24,934 nt of DNA from JAENVU01 sp031430375 (GTDB taxonomy: Bacteria > Actinomycetota > Acidimicrobiia > IMCC26256 > JAENVU01). The number at the start of each line of letters is the position of its first letter. Position 1 is the first letter of the stretch. Positions 8,550-15,122 of this stretch are shown in pieces. The DNA lies in assembly GCA_031430375.1 (NCBI GenBank), contig JANPBJ010000151.1:1-24934 (forward strand). The letters are read 5' to 3'. The translations under genes and the position numbers were made by a program. The notes under the pieces are model-generated. The model saw nothing but the letters and a program-made list of their open reading frames with translations, made no database searches and had not been told where the DNA came from.

Positions 8550-8831
8550 ATGAGTGAGTGGACAATCCAAGCAGCCGACACGATCGAGAAGACGATCAGT
8601 GCGGTCCGCGACCGTACGGTGGAGCCGGCGAATCGAGCCGCCAAGGCCATCGTCTACGGGGTGCTCGCCGCCTGCTGTTTGTTCACCGCGCTGCTGTTGA
8701 TATCCGTGGTGATCTTTCGAGTCTTGAGCTTCGTCGTTCCCGTCTGGACCACCTGGATCATCCTCGGCGGAATCTTCAGCGCCGCCGGGTTGTTCTGTTG
8801 GTCCCGCCGTACCGGAGGATCCCGTGTCTGA
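8550..8831 (+). CDS. Small two-helix membrane protein, function unknown
   Basis: A 93-residue protein with a good Shine-Dalgarno (GGAGG) before ATG 8550. An amphipathic, charged N-terminus (about 1-32, with ADTIEKTISAVRDRTVEPANRAAK) is followed by two transmembrane helices at about 33-57 and 66-84 joined by a very short turn. A basic tail (WSRRTGG) ends the protein. This gives a hairpin with both ends probably cytoplasmic. I do not recognise the family; holin-like and other small hairpin membrane proteins share this layout. It lies between the anti-sigma gene and trxB, and its last eight bases overlap the trxB GTG start, so expression is probably coupled to thioredoxin reductase. Mycobacteria have no gene at this position as far as I recall. 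Confidence 0.8.
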   Translation: MSEWTIQAADTIEKTISAVRDRTVEPANRAAKAIVYGVLAACCLFTALLLISVVIFRVLSFVVPVWTTWIILGGIFSAAGLFCWSRRTGGSRV

Positions 8832-9768
8832 GCACCATGAGGTCGTCGTCGTCGGATCTGGCCCCGCCGGGCTCACCGCCGCGGTCTATGCGGCTCGGGC
8901 AAACTTGGCGCCCGTGGTGGTCGAAGGCTTGGCCGCGGGCGGGCAACTCATGCTCACCACGGATGTCGAGAACTATCCCGGGTTCCCTGACGGGATCATG
9001 GGCCCGGATCTCATGCTCCGCTTCCGCGAGCAGGCCGAGCGGTTCGGCACACGTTTCATCACTGCCGACGCGGATGCAGTGGATCTTTCGGCCCGGCCGT
9101 TTCGCATCACGGTGGGCGATCTCGACCTCACCGCGGAGTCGGTGATCATTTCCACCGGAGCTTCCGCACGAATGATTGGACTTCCGAACGAATCGCGGCT
9201 CTTGGGACACGGTGTCTCGACCTGCGCAACCTGTGACGGCTTCTTTTTCCGTGATCATGAGATTGCGGTCGTGGGCGGCGGTGACACTGCGTTGGAAGAG
9301 GCAACGTTTCTTACGAAGTTCGCGTCCAAAGTCACCGTGATCCACCGCCGCGACGAACTCCGCGCGTCCAAGATCATGCAGGAACGCGCGTTCGCCAACC
9401 CGAAGCTCGAGTTTCGGTGGAACGCGGAAGTCGTCGATGCGTTCGGCGACACGAAGCTCGAAGGCCTTGCCGTACGCGACACCGTCACCGGCAACGAGTC
9501 ACGCCTCGCAGTCACCGGACTCTTCGTGGCGATTGGCCACACCCCGAACACCAGTCTGTTCACCGGTCAGCTCGAGTTGGATGAGAACGGCTACATCATC
9601 ACTGCGCCGGACTCCACCGCGACCTCACTCGTTGGTGTCTTCGCCTGCGGAGATGTGCAGGACCACACGTATCGCCAAGCGATTACCGCGTCGGGCAGCG
9701 GGTGCATGGCCGCGATCGAGACCGAACGCTGGCTCGAAACCGCCAAGCACCTCGCAGCCCGATCCTGA
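8824..9768 (+). CDS. trxB: Thioredoxin reductase
   Basis: A 314-residue flavoprotein, the usual length of the low-molecular-weight bacterial enzyme. It transfers electrons from NADPH through FAD and a redox disulfide to thioredoxin in the cytoplasm. The FAD-binding motif GSGPAG is at 11-16 and GGQLMLTTDVENYPGF at 39-54. The redox-active CATC is at 134-137 (CATCDGF), the NADPH Rossmann motif GGGDTALEEA at 151-160, and the HRR that binds NADPH phosphate at 174-176. The C-terminal FAD motif is FACGDVQDHTYRQAITASGSGCMAA. GTG 8824 is preceded by GGAGG at five bases. It overlaps the small membrane protein gene and lies 117 bp before trxA. Confidence 0.97.
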   Translation: MSEHHEVVVVGSGPAGLTAAVYAARANLAPVVVEGLAAGGQLMLTTDVENYPGFPDGIMGPDLMLRFREQAERFGTRFITADADAVDLSARPFRITVGDLDLTAESVIISTGASARMIGLPNESRLLGHGVSTCATCDGFFFRDHEIAVVGGGDTALEEATFLTKFASKVTVIHRRDELRASKIMQERAFANPKLEFRWNAEVVDAFGDTKLEGLAVRDTVTGNESRLAVTGLFVAIGHTPNTSLFTGQLELDENGYIITAPDSTATSLVGVFACGDVQDHTYRQAITASGSGCMAAIETERWLETAKHLAARS

Positions 9769-9832
9769 CGCGCCCCTGACATGGCCGACGGTCGGGAATG
9801 GGCAGACACCGTCGCCCGGTTGGTCTGATCAC

Positions 9833-9838
9833 TACAAT
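9833..9838 (+). promoter_or_regulatory. Candidate -10 element for trxA (TACAAT)
   Basis: TACAAT in the 117-bp trxB-trxA gap matches TATAAT in five of six positions and fits the actinobacterial TANNNT rule. A transcript starting about seven bases downstream would carry a leader of roughly 40 nt before the trxA GTG. No recognisable -35 hexamer lies 16-18 bp upstream, so the site is a candidate only. Confidence 0.4.
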
Positions 9839-9885
9839 CGCCAAACCCCCGGTGCCGATGCACCACTTCTGAAAGGACCGTTGCC

Positions 9886-10215
9886 GTGGCTGACAACATC
9901 CTCACGCTCTCCGACGCAACGTTTTCCGAGAGTATTGGTAGTTCCGAGCAACCCATCGTGGTGGATTTCTGGGCCGAGTGGTGCGGCCCATGCAAGATGA
10001 TCGCGCCCGCGCTGGAAGAAATTGCCAGTGAGCAGGCGGGGAAGCTGACCGTGGCCAAGCTCAATGTCGACGACAACCCGGACACTGCTCGTCGCTATGA
10101 CGTGATGAGCATCCCGACGCTCCTCGTGTTCCAGGGCGGCGAGCCCGTGAAGCGACTCGTCGGCGCGAAGGGCAAAGGACAGCTGCTCCAGGATCTGTCC
10201 GAGTTCATCGGCTGA
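9886..10215 (+). CDS. trxA: Thioredoxin
   Basis: A 109-residue protein with the canonical thioredoxin fold. The active site is WCGPC at 32-36 within VVDFWAEWCGPCKM, and the cis-proline P77 is in SIPTLLVF. A C-terminal Gly motif (RLVGAKGKGQLLQDLSEFI) completes the family pattern. It reduces disulfides in cytoplasmic proteins and is recharged by the adjacent trxB product. The start is GTG 9886 with an AAAGGA Shine-Dalgarno about eight bases upstream; MADNILTLSDATF is a typical thioredoxin opening. A TACAAT element in the gap suggests trxA can be transcribed independently of trxB. The cwlM gene follows after 33 bases, matching the mycobacterial trxC-cwlM order. Confidence 0.97.
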   Translation: MADNILTLSDATFSESIGSSEQPIVVDFWAEWCGPCKMIAPALEEIASEQAGKLTVAKLNVDDNPDTARRYDVMSIPTLLVFQGGEPVKRLVGAKGKGQLLQDLSEFIG

Positions 10216-10248
10216 GGTCAGGTTGCACGCCGTGCCCGCCGGTTCCGC

Positions 10249-11253
10249 GTGAGCGCGACCTCGGTCCTACGGACCGGCAACCGCGGCGATGCCGTTCGCG
10301 ATCTTCAACAGCGTCTGACGGTGGCCGGCTTCGGCGTACCCTCGTTCGAACTCTCGACGTTCGGCCCCGAAACCGAACGGGCAGTACGCGAGTTCCAGAC
10401 CCATCGCAAGGTGCGCGTCGACGGTGTGGTCGGGCCAGAGACTTGGTCGGTCTTGGTCGAGAGTGGCTTCGCGCTCGGGGACCGACTGCTGTACCAACGA
10501 TCCCCGAACCTTCGGGGCGACGACGTCACCGCGTTGCAACGGACCCTCAATCGACTCGGCTTCGATGCCGGCCGCGAGGACGGCATTCTCGGTCCCGAGA
10601 CCGCCGGCGCTCTGCGCGAGTACCAGCGGAATGCGGGACTCAGCGTTGATGGCATCGCCGGTCCCGCCACTCTCGATGCCTTCAAACGGGTGGAGGCCAT
10701 GGCAGCCGGATCCGTGGCGAGTGTCAGGGAGCGGGACGAGCTCCGCCGTCCCGGAGGCCTCACGGGTCGGCGAATTTACGTCGCGGTCCACCCCGGGTTT
10801 GACCAAGTCGGGACGCCCCTCAGTCAGGCACTCACCCAGGCCGGCGCCGAGGTGATGGCCGATCTCTCTGGCGCGGATGATCATCAACTCGCGCAGCGCG
10901 CCAACCGCTGGCGCGCGGATCTGTTCCTGGCTCTGCGACCGGGCGATCGACCAACCTCCCAGTGTCTCTACTTCGCGTCAGGTGACTTCCAATCGGAACG
11001 GGGTCGTCATGCGGCAACGATCATCTCTGAGGAGCTGACCAGTGCCGTGACCTGCCTCGCGATGCAACCCGGCGACGTGAGCGGAGTGTCCTACGCGATT
11101 CTCAGAGAAACCCGGATGGCCGCAGTTGTGTGCGGCCTCGGCGATGACGCAGCAGAACATCTGGCAGCAATCCTGACCCAGTCGAGGGAGGTCGGCGCGG
11201 CAATCAGTTGTGGTGTCCGGCGGACCTTCGATGAGGCCCGCCCGCCCGCCTGA
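10249..11253 (+). CDS. cwlM: CwlM-like peptidoglycan-binding protein with degenerate amidase domain
   Basis: A 334-residue protein with no signal peptide, so probably cytoplasmic. Two PG_binding_1 repeats are present at about 8-72 and 84-148, each with the DG-hydrophobic-GPET signature. Residues about 174-325 correspond to an N-acetylmuramoyl-L-alanine amidase (Amidase_3) fold, but the zinc site is gone. The DPGHGG-type motif reads HPGF at 181-184, with Phe for the His ligand. The SIHAN-type motif reads ALRPGD, with Arg at 230. The late catalytic Glu position reads VVCGLGD, with Cys at 295. The segment carrying the second ligand appears shortened. M. tuberculosis CwlM likewise lacks ligands, is phosphorylated by PknB, activates MurA and contacts MurJ. 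A regulatory role is therefore more likely than hydrolysis. The only in-frame start is GTG 10249; no strong Shine-Dalgarno is visible. Confidence 0.85.
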   Translation: MSATSVLRTGNRGDAVRDLQQRLTVAGFGVPSFELSTFGPETERAVREFQTHRKVRVDGVVGPETWSVLVESGFALGDRLLYQRSPNLRGDDVTALQRTLNRLGFDAGREDGILGPETAGALREYQRNAGLSVDGIAGPATLDAFKRVEAMAAGSVASVRERDELRRPGGLTGRRIYVAVHPGFDQVGTPLSQALTQAGAEVMADLSGADDHQLAQRANRWRADLFLALRPGDRPTSQCLYFASGDFQSERGRHAATIISEELTSAVTCLAMQPGDVSGVSYAILRETRMAAVVCGLGDDAAEHLAAILTQSREVGAAISCGVRRTFDEARPPA

Positions 11254-11284
11254 TCACGGCGACGCCCCTCGACGGCGCGCGTTC

Positions 11285-12148
11285 CTAGCCCGTGATCTCT
11301 TTGTAGATCCGTTCGAGGTCTTCGAGATCCGAGAACTCGATCGTGATCTTGCCCCGCTTCGACGTCATCGAGACATGGACCCGGGTGTCGAGGTGATCGC
11401 CGAGCAGGCCTTCCAGTTCGGTCAACCCGGGAGGCCGGAGGGGATTGGTGGCACGGGCCGCGTCGGTCTTGGGCGCATGAGAATCCGAGCCGGCCGATCC
11501 CTTCACCGCTTCCTCGACCGCTCGGACCGACCACCCCTCCGCAACGACGACGGCGGCGATTCGTTCCTGCAAGGCCCGATCTGGGGTTGAGAGCAGGGCG
11601 CGAGCATGGCCCATCGACAACGCTCCATCGCGTACCAGCCGCTGCACGGATGGTGGGAGCTGGAGTAAACGGAGCGTGTTGGTAACCGCGGTCCGACTTT
11701 TCCCGACTCGAGCGGCAACATCCTCATGGGTCAGAGAAAAGTCTTCGATCAGTTGCTGGAAGGCTGCAGCCTCCTCCAACGCGTTGAGGTCTGATCGATG
11801 GACGTTCTCTACCAATGCCTGCTCGAGCGCGGCAACGTCGTCGCTGTCACGAATCAGTGCGGGGATGCGCGTGAGTCCCAAGCGCCGAGCCGCCCGCCAC
11901 CGACGCTCACCGGCTATGAGTTCGAACTCTTCGCCCATAGGTCGAACCAGCACTGGTTGCAGGATGCCCACCTCGCGAACCGATTCGGTGAGGGCGTTGA
12001 GCAACTCCTCGTCGAAGCGTTCTCGAGGTTGGTACTGATTCGGCCGGATTGCCGCGACCTCGATCTCCCGCAGCCCGCCACTGGCATCCATTGTGCCGGT
12101 GGGAATCAGAGCACCGAGTCCCTTACCCAGTCCGCCGCGTCGCGCCAT
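11285..12148 (-). CDS. parB: Chromosome partitioning protein ParB
   Basis: A 287-residue CTP-dependent parS-binding clamp. The N-terminus has the short basic/Gly-rich GLGKGLGALIP segment that contacts ParA. The ParB/Srx domain follows with QYQPR at 39-42, GILQPVLVRP at 61-70, the CTP motif GERRWRAAR at 80-88 and ENVHRSDLN at 114-122. A helix-turn-helix (LTHEDVAARVGKSRTAVTNTLRLL) lies at 139-162. A C-terminal dimerisation region ends with ITIEFSDLEDLERIYKEI. The start lies inside the 3' end of parA (26-base overlap). It is served by a full AAGGAGGTGA Shine-Dalgarno at 12152-12161, three bases from the ATG. The gene converges on cwlM with a 31-bp gap and no obvious terminator hairpin. Confidence 0.97.
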   Translation of the reverse strand: MARRGGLGKGLGALIPTGTMDASGGLREIEVAAIRPNQYQPRERFDEELLNALTESVREVGILQPVLVRPMGEEFELIAGERRWRAARRLGLTRIPALIRDSDDVAALEQALVENVHRSDLNALEEAAAFQQLIEDFSLTHEDVAARVGKSRTAVTNTLRLLQLPPSVQRLVRDGALSMGHARALLSTPDRALQERIAAVVVAEGWSVRAVEEAVKGSAGSDSHAPKTDAARATNPLRPPGLTELEGLLGDHLDTRVHVSMTSKRGKITIEFSDLEDLERIYKEITG

Positions 12149-13415
12149 GGCTCACCTCCTTGGCCAGCTCCCGGTAGGCAACCGCGCCTCGGGAGGTTGG
12201 ATCGAACAGAATAATTGGCTGACCAAACGACGGTGCCTCTGAGAGACGAACCGTACGCGGAATCACCGTGAGATACACAGTCCGACCAAAGTGGGTCCGG
12301 ACTTCTTGCTCCACCTGATCCGCCAGCTTGGTTCGTGCGTCGTACATCGTGAGAACGATCCCTCTGACGTCGAGCGTCGGGTTGAGGTTCGTTCGCACCA
12401 AAGCAACGTTGCGAATGAGCTGGCTCAGGCCCTCCAGCGCGTAGTACTCGCACTGGATTGGGACCAGCACATCGTCGGCGGCGGCGAGGCCGTTCACGGT
12501 GAGGAGACCCAAAGACGGCGGACAGTCAATCAGGATGTAGTCGTACTCATCACGGATCTCGTGCAATGCCCGGCGAAGCTTCAGCTCCCGGCTGAACGCC
12601 GGAACCAACTCGATCTCGGCGCCCGCCAGGTCGATCGTCGCGGGAGCCACAAACAGGTTCTTCAGCGAGGTCGGTTCAACACAATCCTCCACCGCCGCGT
12701 CGCTCATGATCACGTCGTAGATCGAGGTCACCAGTTCTCGCGCATTCACTCCAAGACCGGTCGTCGCGTTGCCTTGAGGGTCGAGATCCACGACCAGGAC
12801 CCGGAAACCGGCTTCGGCGAGTGACGCGCCGAGGTTGACCGAGGTGGTGGTCTTCCCAACGCCGCCCTTCTGGTTCGCGATCGCGATGATCCGAGGGAGC
12901 TCTGAAGGAATCACCGGCTGATCTGGAACGGGTACGGGTTCGCCTTCGCCGGATACCTCCTCGCCCTCGGCCGCGGGTGACTCATCGCCGCTTCCGATCA
13001 ACGTCGCGCCTGACGTCTCGGCTGGTGCCTCGCTGGTTGCTGCTACCGGCACTTCCGGTGTTTGTTCGCTCACAGAATCGCTCTTCGTATCGTCCAGGTC
13101 CGGGACATTCGTATCCATTGGTGTGTGCTCCGGATCCGGTTCGGTGTCGTCCCCGGCCGCGGCGGGGGAATCGACGCCGGTCACCGGTCGGGCCTTCCCG
13201 CCAACCTGGTCGGAACGACGGGGCGGGGTCGTCGGGTCGACGGTTCCGCCGTACATCCTGCCCAGTCGGCTCCGGCCGGGTGGCCGAGGGGTCTGGTCGG
13301 TGCCGCTTGGCGGCGGTGTTGGTACCTGTTCCATCTCGGCCTCCGACGGAGCCTCGTCCTTGCGCCGAGTGCCAAACAGCTTTCGGCCGCGGCGCTTGGG
13401 TTCGACGGGATCCAT
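12123..13415 (-). CDS. parA: Chromosome partitioning ATPase ParA with long disordered N-terminal extension
   Basis: A 430-residue protein whose last 256 residues are a standard ParA/Soj ATPase. The deviant Walker A is KGGVGKTT at 183-190 within IIAIANQKGG, DLDPQGNATTGLG is at 210-222, and the Walker B region is ILIDCPPSLG at 294-303. The C-terminal LSEAPSFGQPIILFDPTSRGAVAY is typical. Residues 1-174 have no recognisable fold. They begin basic (EPKRRGRKLFGTRRK) and become acidic and Pro/Thr/Glu/Ser-rich. The ATG at 13415 has a good AGGAGG seven bases upstream, so the extension is probably translated. Two parS sites lie within 90 bp upstream. ParA binds nucleoid DNA as an ATP dimer and moves ParB-parS origin complexes. 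Confidence 0.95.
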   Translation of the reverse strand: MDPVEPKRRGRKLFGTRRKDEAPSEAEMEQVPTPPPSGTDQTPRPPGRSRLGRMYGGTVDPTTPPRRSDQVGGKARPVTGVDSPAAAGDDTEPDPEHTPMDTNVPDLDDTKSDSVSEQTPEVPVAATSEAPAETSGATLIGSGDESPAAEGEEVSGEGEPVPVPDQPVIPSELPRIIAIANQKGGVGKTTTSVNLGASLAEAGFRVLVVDLDPQGNATTGLGVNARELVTSIYDVIMSDAAVEDCVEPTSLKNLFVAPATIDLAGAEIELVPAFSRELKLRRALHEIRDEYDYILIDCPPSLGLLTVNGLAAADDVLVPIQCEYYALEGLSQLIRNVALVRTNLNPTLDVRGIVLTMYDARTKLADQVEQEVRTHFGRTVYLTVIPRTVRLSEAPSFGQPIILFDPTSRGAVAYRELAKEVSHGATRRTG

Positions 13416-13447
13416 TCGCCCCTCCTGCCCAACGGACGGTTGAGCAA

Positions 13448-13463
13448 CGTTTCACGTGAAACA
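13448..13463. promoter_or_regulatory. parS: parS site 1 (15/16 match)
   Basis: This palindromic ParB-binding site matches the bacterial consensus TGTTTCACGTGAAACA except for C in place of the first T. It lies 33 bp upstream of the parA start. Confidence 0.95.
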
Positions 13464-13484
13464 TCCTCCGGGCCCGGCTCCGAA

Positions 13485-13500
13485 TGTTTCACGTGAAACA
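13485..13500. promoter_or_regulatory. parS: parS site 2 (16/16 match)
   Basis: A perfect copy of the 16-bp parS consensus TGTTTCACGTGAAACA, with its start 37 bp from the start of site 1. It sits between the rsmG stop and the parA start, where it serves as an origin-proximal loading site for ParB and may also affect parAB transcription. Confidence 0.97.
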
Positions 13501-13506
13501 TCCGGA

Positions 13507-14133
13507 CTACCAAACGGGGTCCCGCAATAAACGGTTCTGGCCCCGAGGGAATCCGTCTCGGAGCGCTGAGTCCTTCCGAAGAATAACGAACGAACTCCCA
13601 CCGTGCACGACTTGGCGTGGTTTCCTCAGTCCCAAGAGACTGAGCCGATCCTCGGGCCAGCGCTGATGCGCCCCCGTACCAGGCGGTTCGCTCACGCTCA
13701 GCACTCCACCGGGGACCACGAAGGCCGAGCCGAGTTCTGCGGTCATTGGAGGAGCACCGAACGATCGGGCGACTACTAGCGGAAACTGTTCCCGAAGCAG
13801 CAGCTCGTGGCCCAGCGTTTCAGCTCGTCCCTCTGCAACCGAGACACGGCCGGCGATACCCAGTCTTCCGACAGCTGTGCGCAGCCAAGCAGTGCGTCGA
13901 AGTTGTGAATCGAGCAGTACGACCACGGACTCTGGCCAACGAAGCGCTAGCACCAGGCCGGGAATCCCCCCGCCACTTCCAAGGTCGAGAAACGAGCTTG
14001 GGGCCTGATCGGCCTCTATCGCTTCGGCCCAGGCTTCGGCATGCGCGATATGACGCTCAACCGATTCTGGGCCAAGGAATCCCAGCCGGCGAGCATCCTC
14101 GAGAACGACGCTCAGTGCGTCGCCCGCTGTCAC
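13507..14133 (-). CDS. rsmG: 16S rRNA (guanine-527-N7)-methyltransferase RsmG
   Basis: A 208-residue SAM-dependent methyltransferase. The SAM-binding loop FLDLGSGGGIPGLVLA is at 48-63 and the acidic LLDSQLRRTAWL strand end at 73-84. VAEGRAE follows near 99-105, and the RsmG-specific VVARSFGAPP is at 120-129. It methylates G527 in the 530 loop of 16S rRNA. Loss of RsmG gives low-level streptomycin resistance in other bacteria. The GTG start at 14133 overlaps the jag stop in a GTGA arrangement, so translation is probably coupled. The C-terminal 25 residues (RDGFPRGQNRLLRDPVW) extend a little past the conserved core. The gidB-parA-parB order is the standard actinobacterial one. Confidence 0.95.
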   Translation of the reverse strand: MTAGDALSVVLEDARRLGFLGPESVERHIAHAEAWAEAIEADQAPSSFLDLGSGGGIPGLVLALRWPESVVVLLDSQLRRTAWLRTAVGRLGIAGRVSVAEGRAETLGHELLLREQFPLVVARSFGAPPMTAELGSAFVVPGGVLSVSEPPGTGAHQRWPEDRLSLLGLRKPRQVVHGGSSFVILRKDSALRDGFPRGQNRLLRDPVW

Positions 14134-15122
14134 GTCGGGCGGATCACCACGTACCGCCGCGGGTCTTCGCCCTCGGAGGATGTCGCCACACCGTCAACGT
14201 CGCTCACGGCATCGTGGACGGTTTTACGGTCAATAGAGCCCATCGGCTCCATCGCGCGTTCCTCGCCGGTACTGAGCACCTCGTCGACCACGGTGCGCGT
14301 AAAGGCCGCAAGCGCGATACGACGTTTGGCGCGGTAGCCACCAACGTCGACGCGAACCCGGGCGGCGTGGCCACCTGCCTCACGCTGGACAACCGCCCGC
14401 GTCAGTTCCTCGATCGCCGAAAGCGTGGCGGCCTTAGGACCCACCAGGAGGCCGAGTTCCGGGCCCTCGACCTCGACCTCGATGGTCTCGTCGTCGATCG
14501 TGGAGCTCACCGTGCCCTCAAGACCCATCGCGCTCACCAGACCCAGGACAAAGTCCTCGGCGGCATCTGCCTGGTCTTCAACTGACACATTGCTCTCGTC
14601 CATGGCGGGTGCCCCTTCATTCTGTTTCGATTGCGGTCTGTTGTGTGGCTTGTCTCTAGTGGGGTTCTGGCGCGGCTGATCCTTGCTCGGCTGGCGGTCC
14701 TGGCGCGTGGTTTCGGACTGACCGCCACCGCGTCCCGACTCTGAACCTCCACTCCCGGAAGCCCCTCGACCTCCGCCGCCGCCACGGCGGGACGATCCGT
14801 CTCTCGAAGAGTCACCCGCTGAGTCGCGCTCACCCGAACGGCTCCCCGAACGACCCTCGTTCTTGCGCCCTCGACCCCGACCGCCACTGCCGCCAGGACC
14901 GCTTCGGTTCCGGCCGCGCTTCTTATCCTGAGGCTTCTCGCGCGAGATGGGCTTGAGCCGAACCCGAACGCGTGCTTCGGTCCCCCCGAAGCGACCGAGG
15001 AACCCGGCCTTGGGCTCCTGAATGACCTCGTGCTCGATGTCTTCCGCGTGGACACCGAGTTGGTCAAGCGCGACCTCGAGTGCCTCGGCCACGGTCTTCC
15101 CGGTGGTCTGTACCCACTCCAT
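14130..15122 (-). CDS. jag: Jag/KhpB RNA-binding protein with long RG/S-rich linker
   Basis: A 330-residue protein in three parts. A Jag-N domain occupies about 1-57 (EWVQTTGKTVAEALEVALDQ, then EVIQEPKAGFLGRFGG). A low-complexity linker of about 115 residues, very rich in Gly, Arg, Ser and Gln, spans about 60-175. A KH domain (about 185-260) is followed by an R3H domain (about 262-330) with the RxxxH motif at R299 and H303. The KH GxxG loop reads GPKA at 228-231, so its second glycine is replaced by alanine. KhpB binds RNA with KhpA and affects cell division and elongation in other bacteria. The gene starts directly after the yidC stop with no spacer and overlaps rsmG by four bases, which fits a co-translated yidC-jag-rsmG unit. 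Confidence 0.93.
   Translation of the reverse strand: MEWVQTTGKTVAEALEVALDQLGVHAEDIEHEVIQEPKAGFLGRFGGTEARVRVRLKPISREKPQDKKRGRNRSGPGGSGGRGRGRKNEGRSGSRSGERDSAGDSSRDGSSRRGGGGGRGASGSGGSESGRGGGQSETTRQDRQPSKDQPRQNPTRDKPHNRPQSKQNEGAPAMDESNVSVEDQADAAEDFVLGLVSAMGLEGTVSSTIDDETIEVEVEGPELGLLVGPKAATLSAIEELTRAVVQREAGGHAARVRVDVGGYRAKRRIALAAFTRTVVDEVLSTGEERAMEPMGSIDRKTVHDAVSDVDGVATSSEGEDPRRYVVIRPT

Noticed and set aside
9794..9813. Possible ECF-type promoter GGGAAT...CGTC upstream of trxA
   Set aside because: The spacing is only 10 bp, far from the 16-17 bp needed by ECF sigma factors.
12982..13513. Minus-strand frames beginning MFHVKR or MVVRMFHVKH
   Set aside because: The start is the parS palindrome read as codons, a well-known false gene; the rest lies in an alternate frame of parA.
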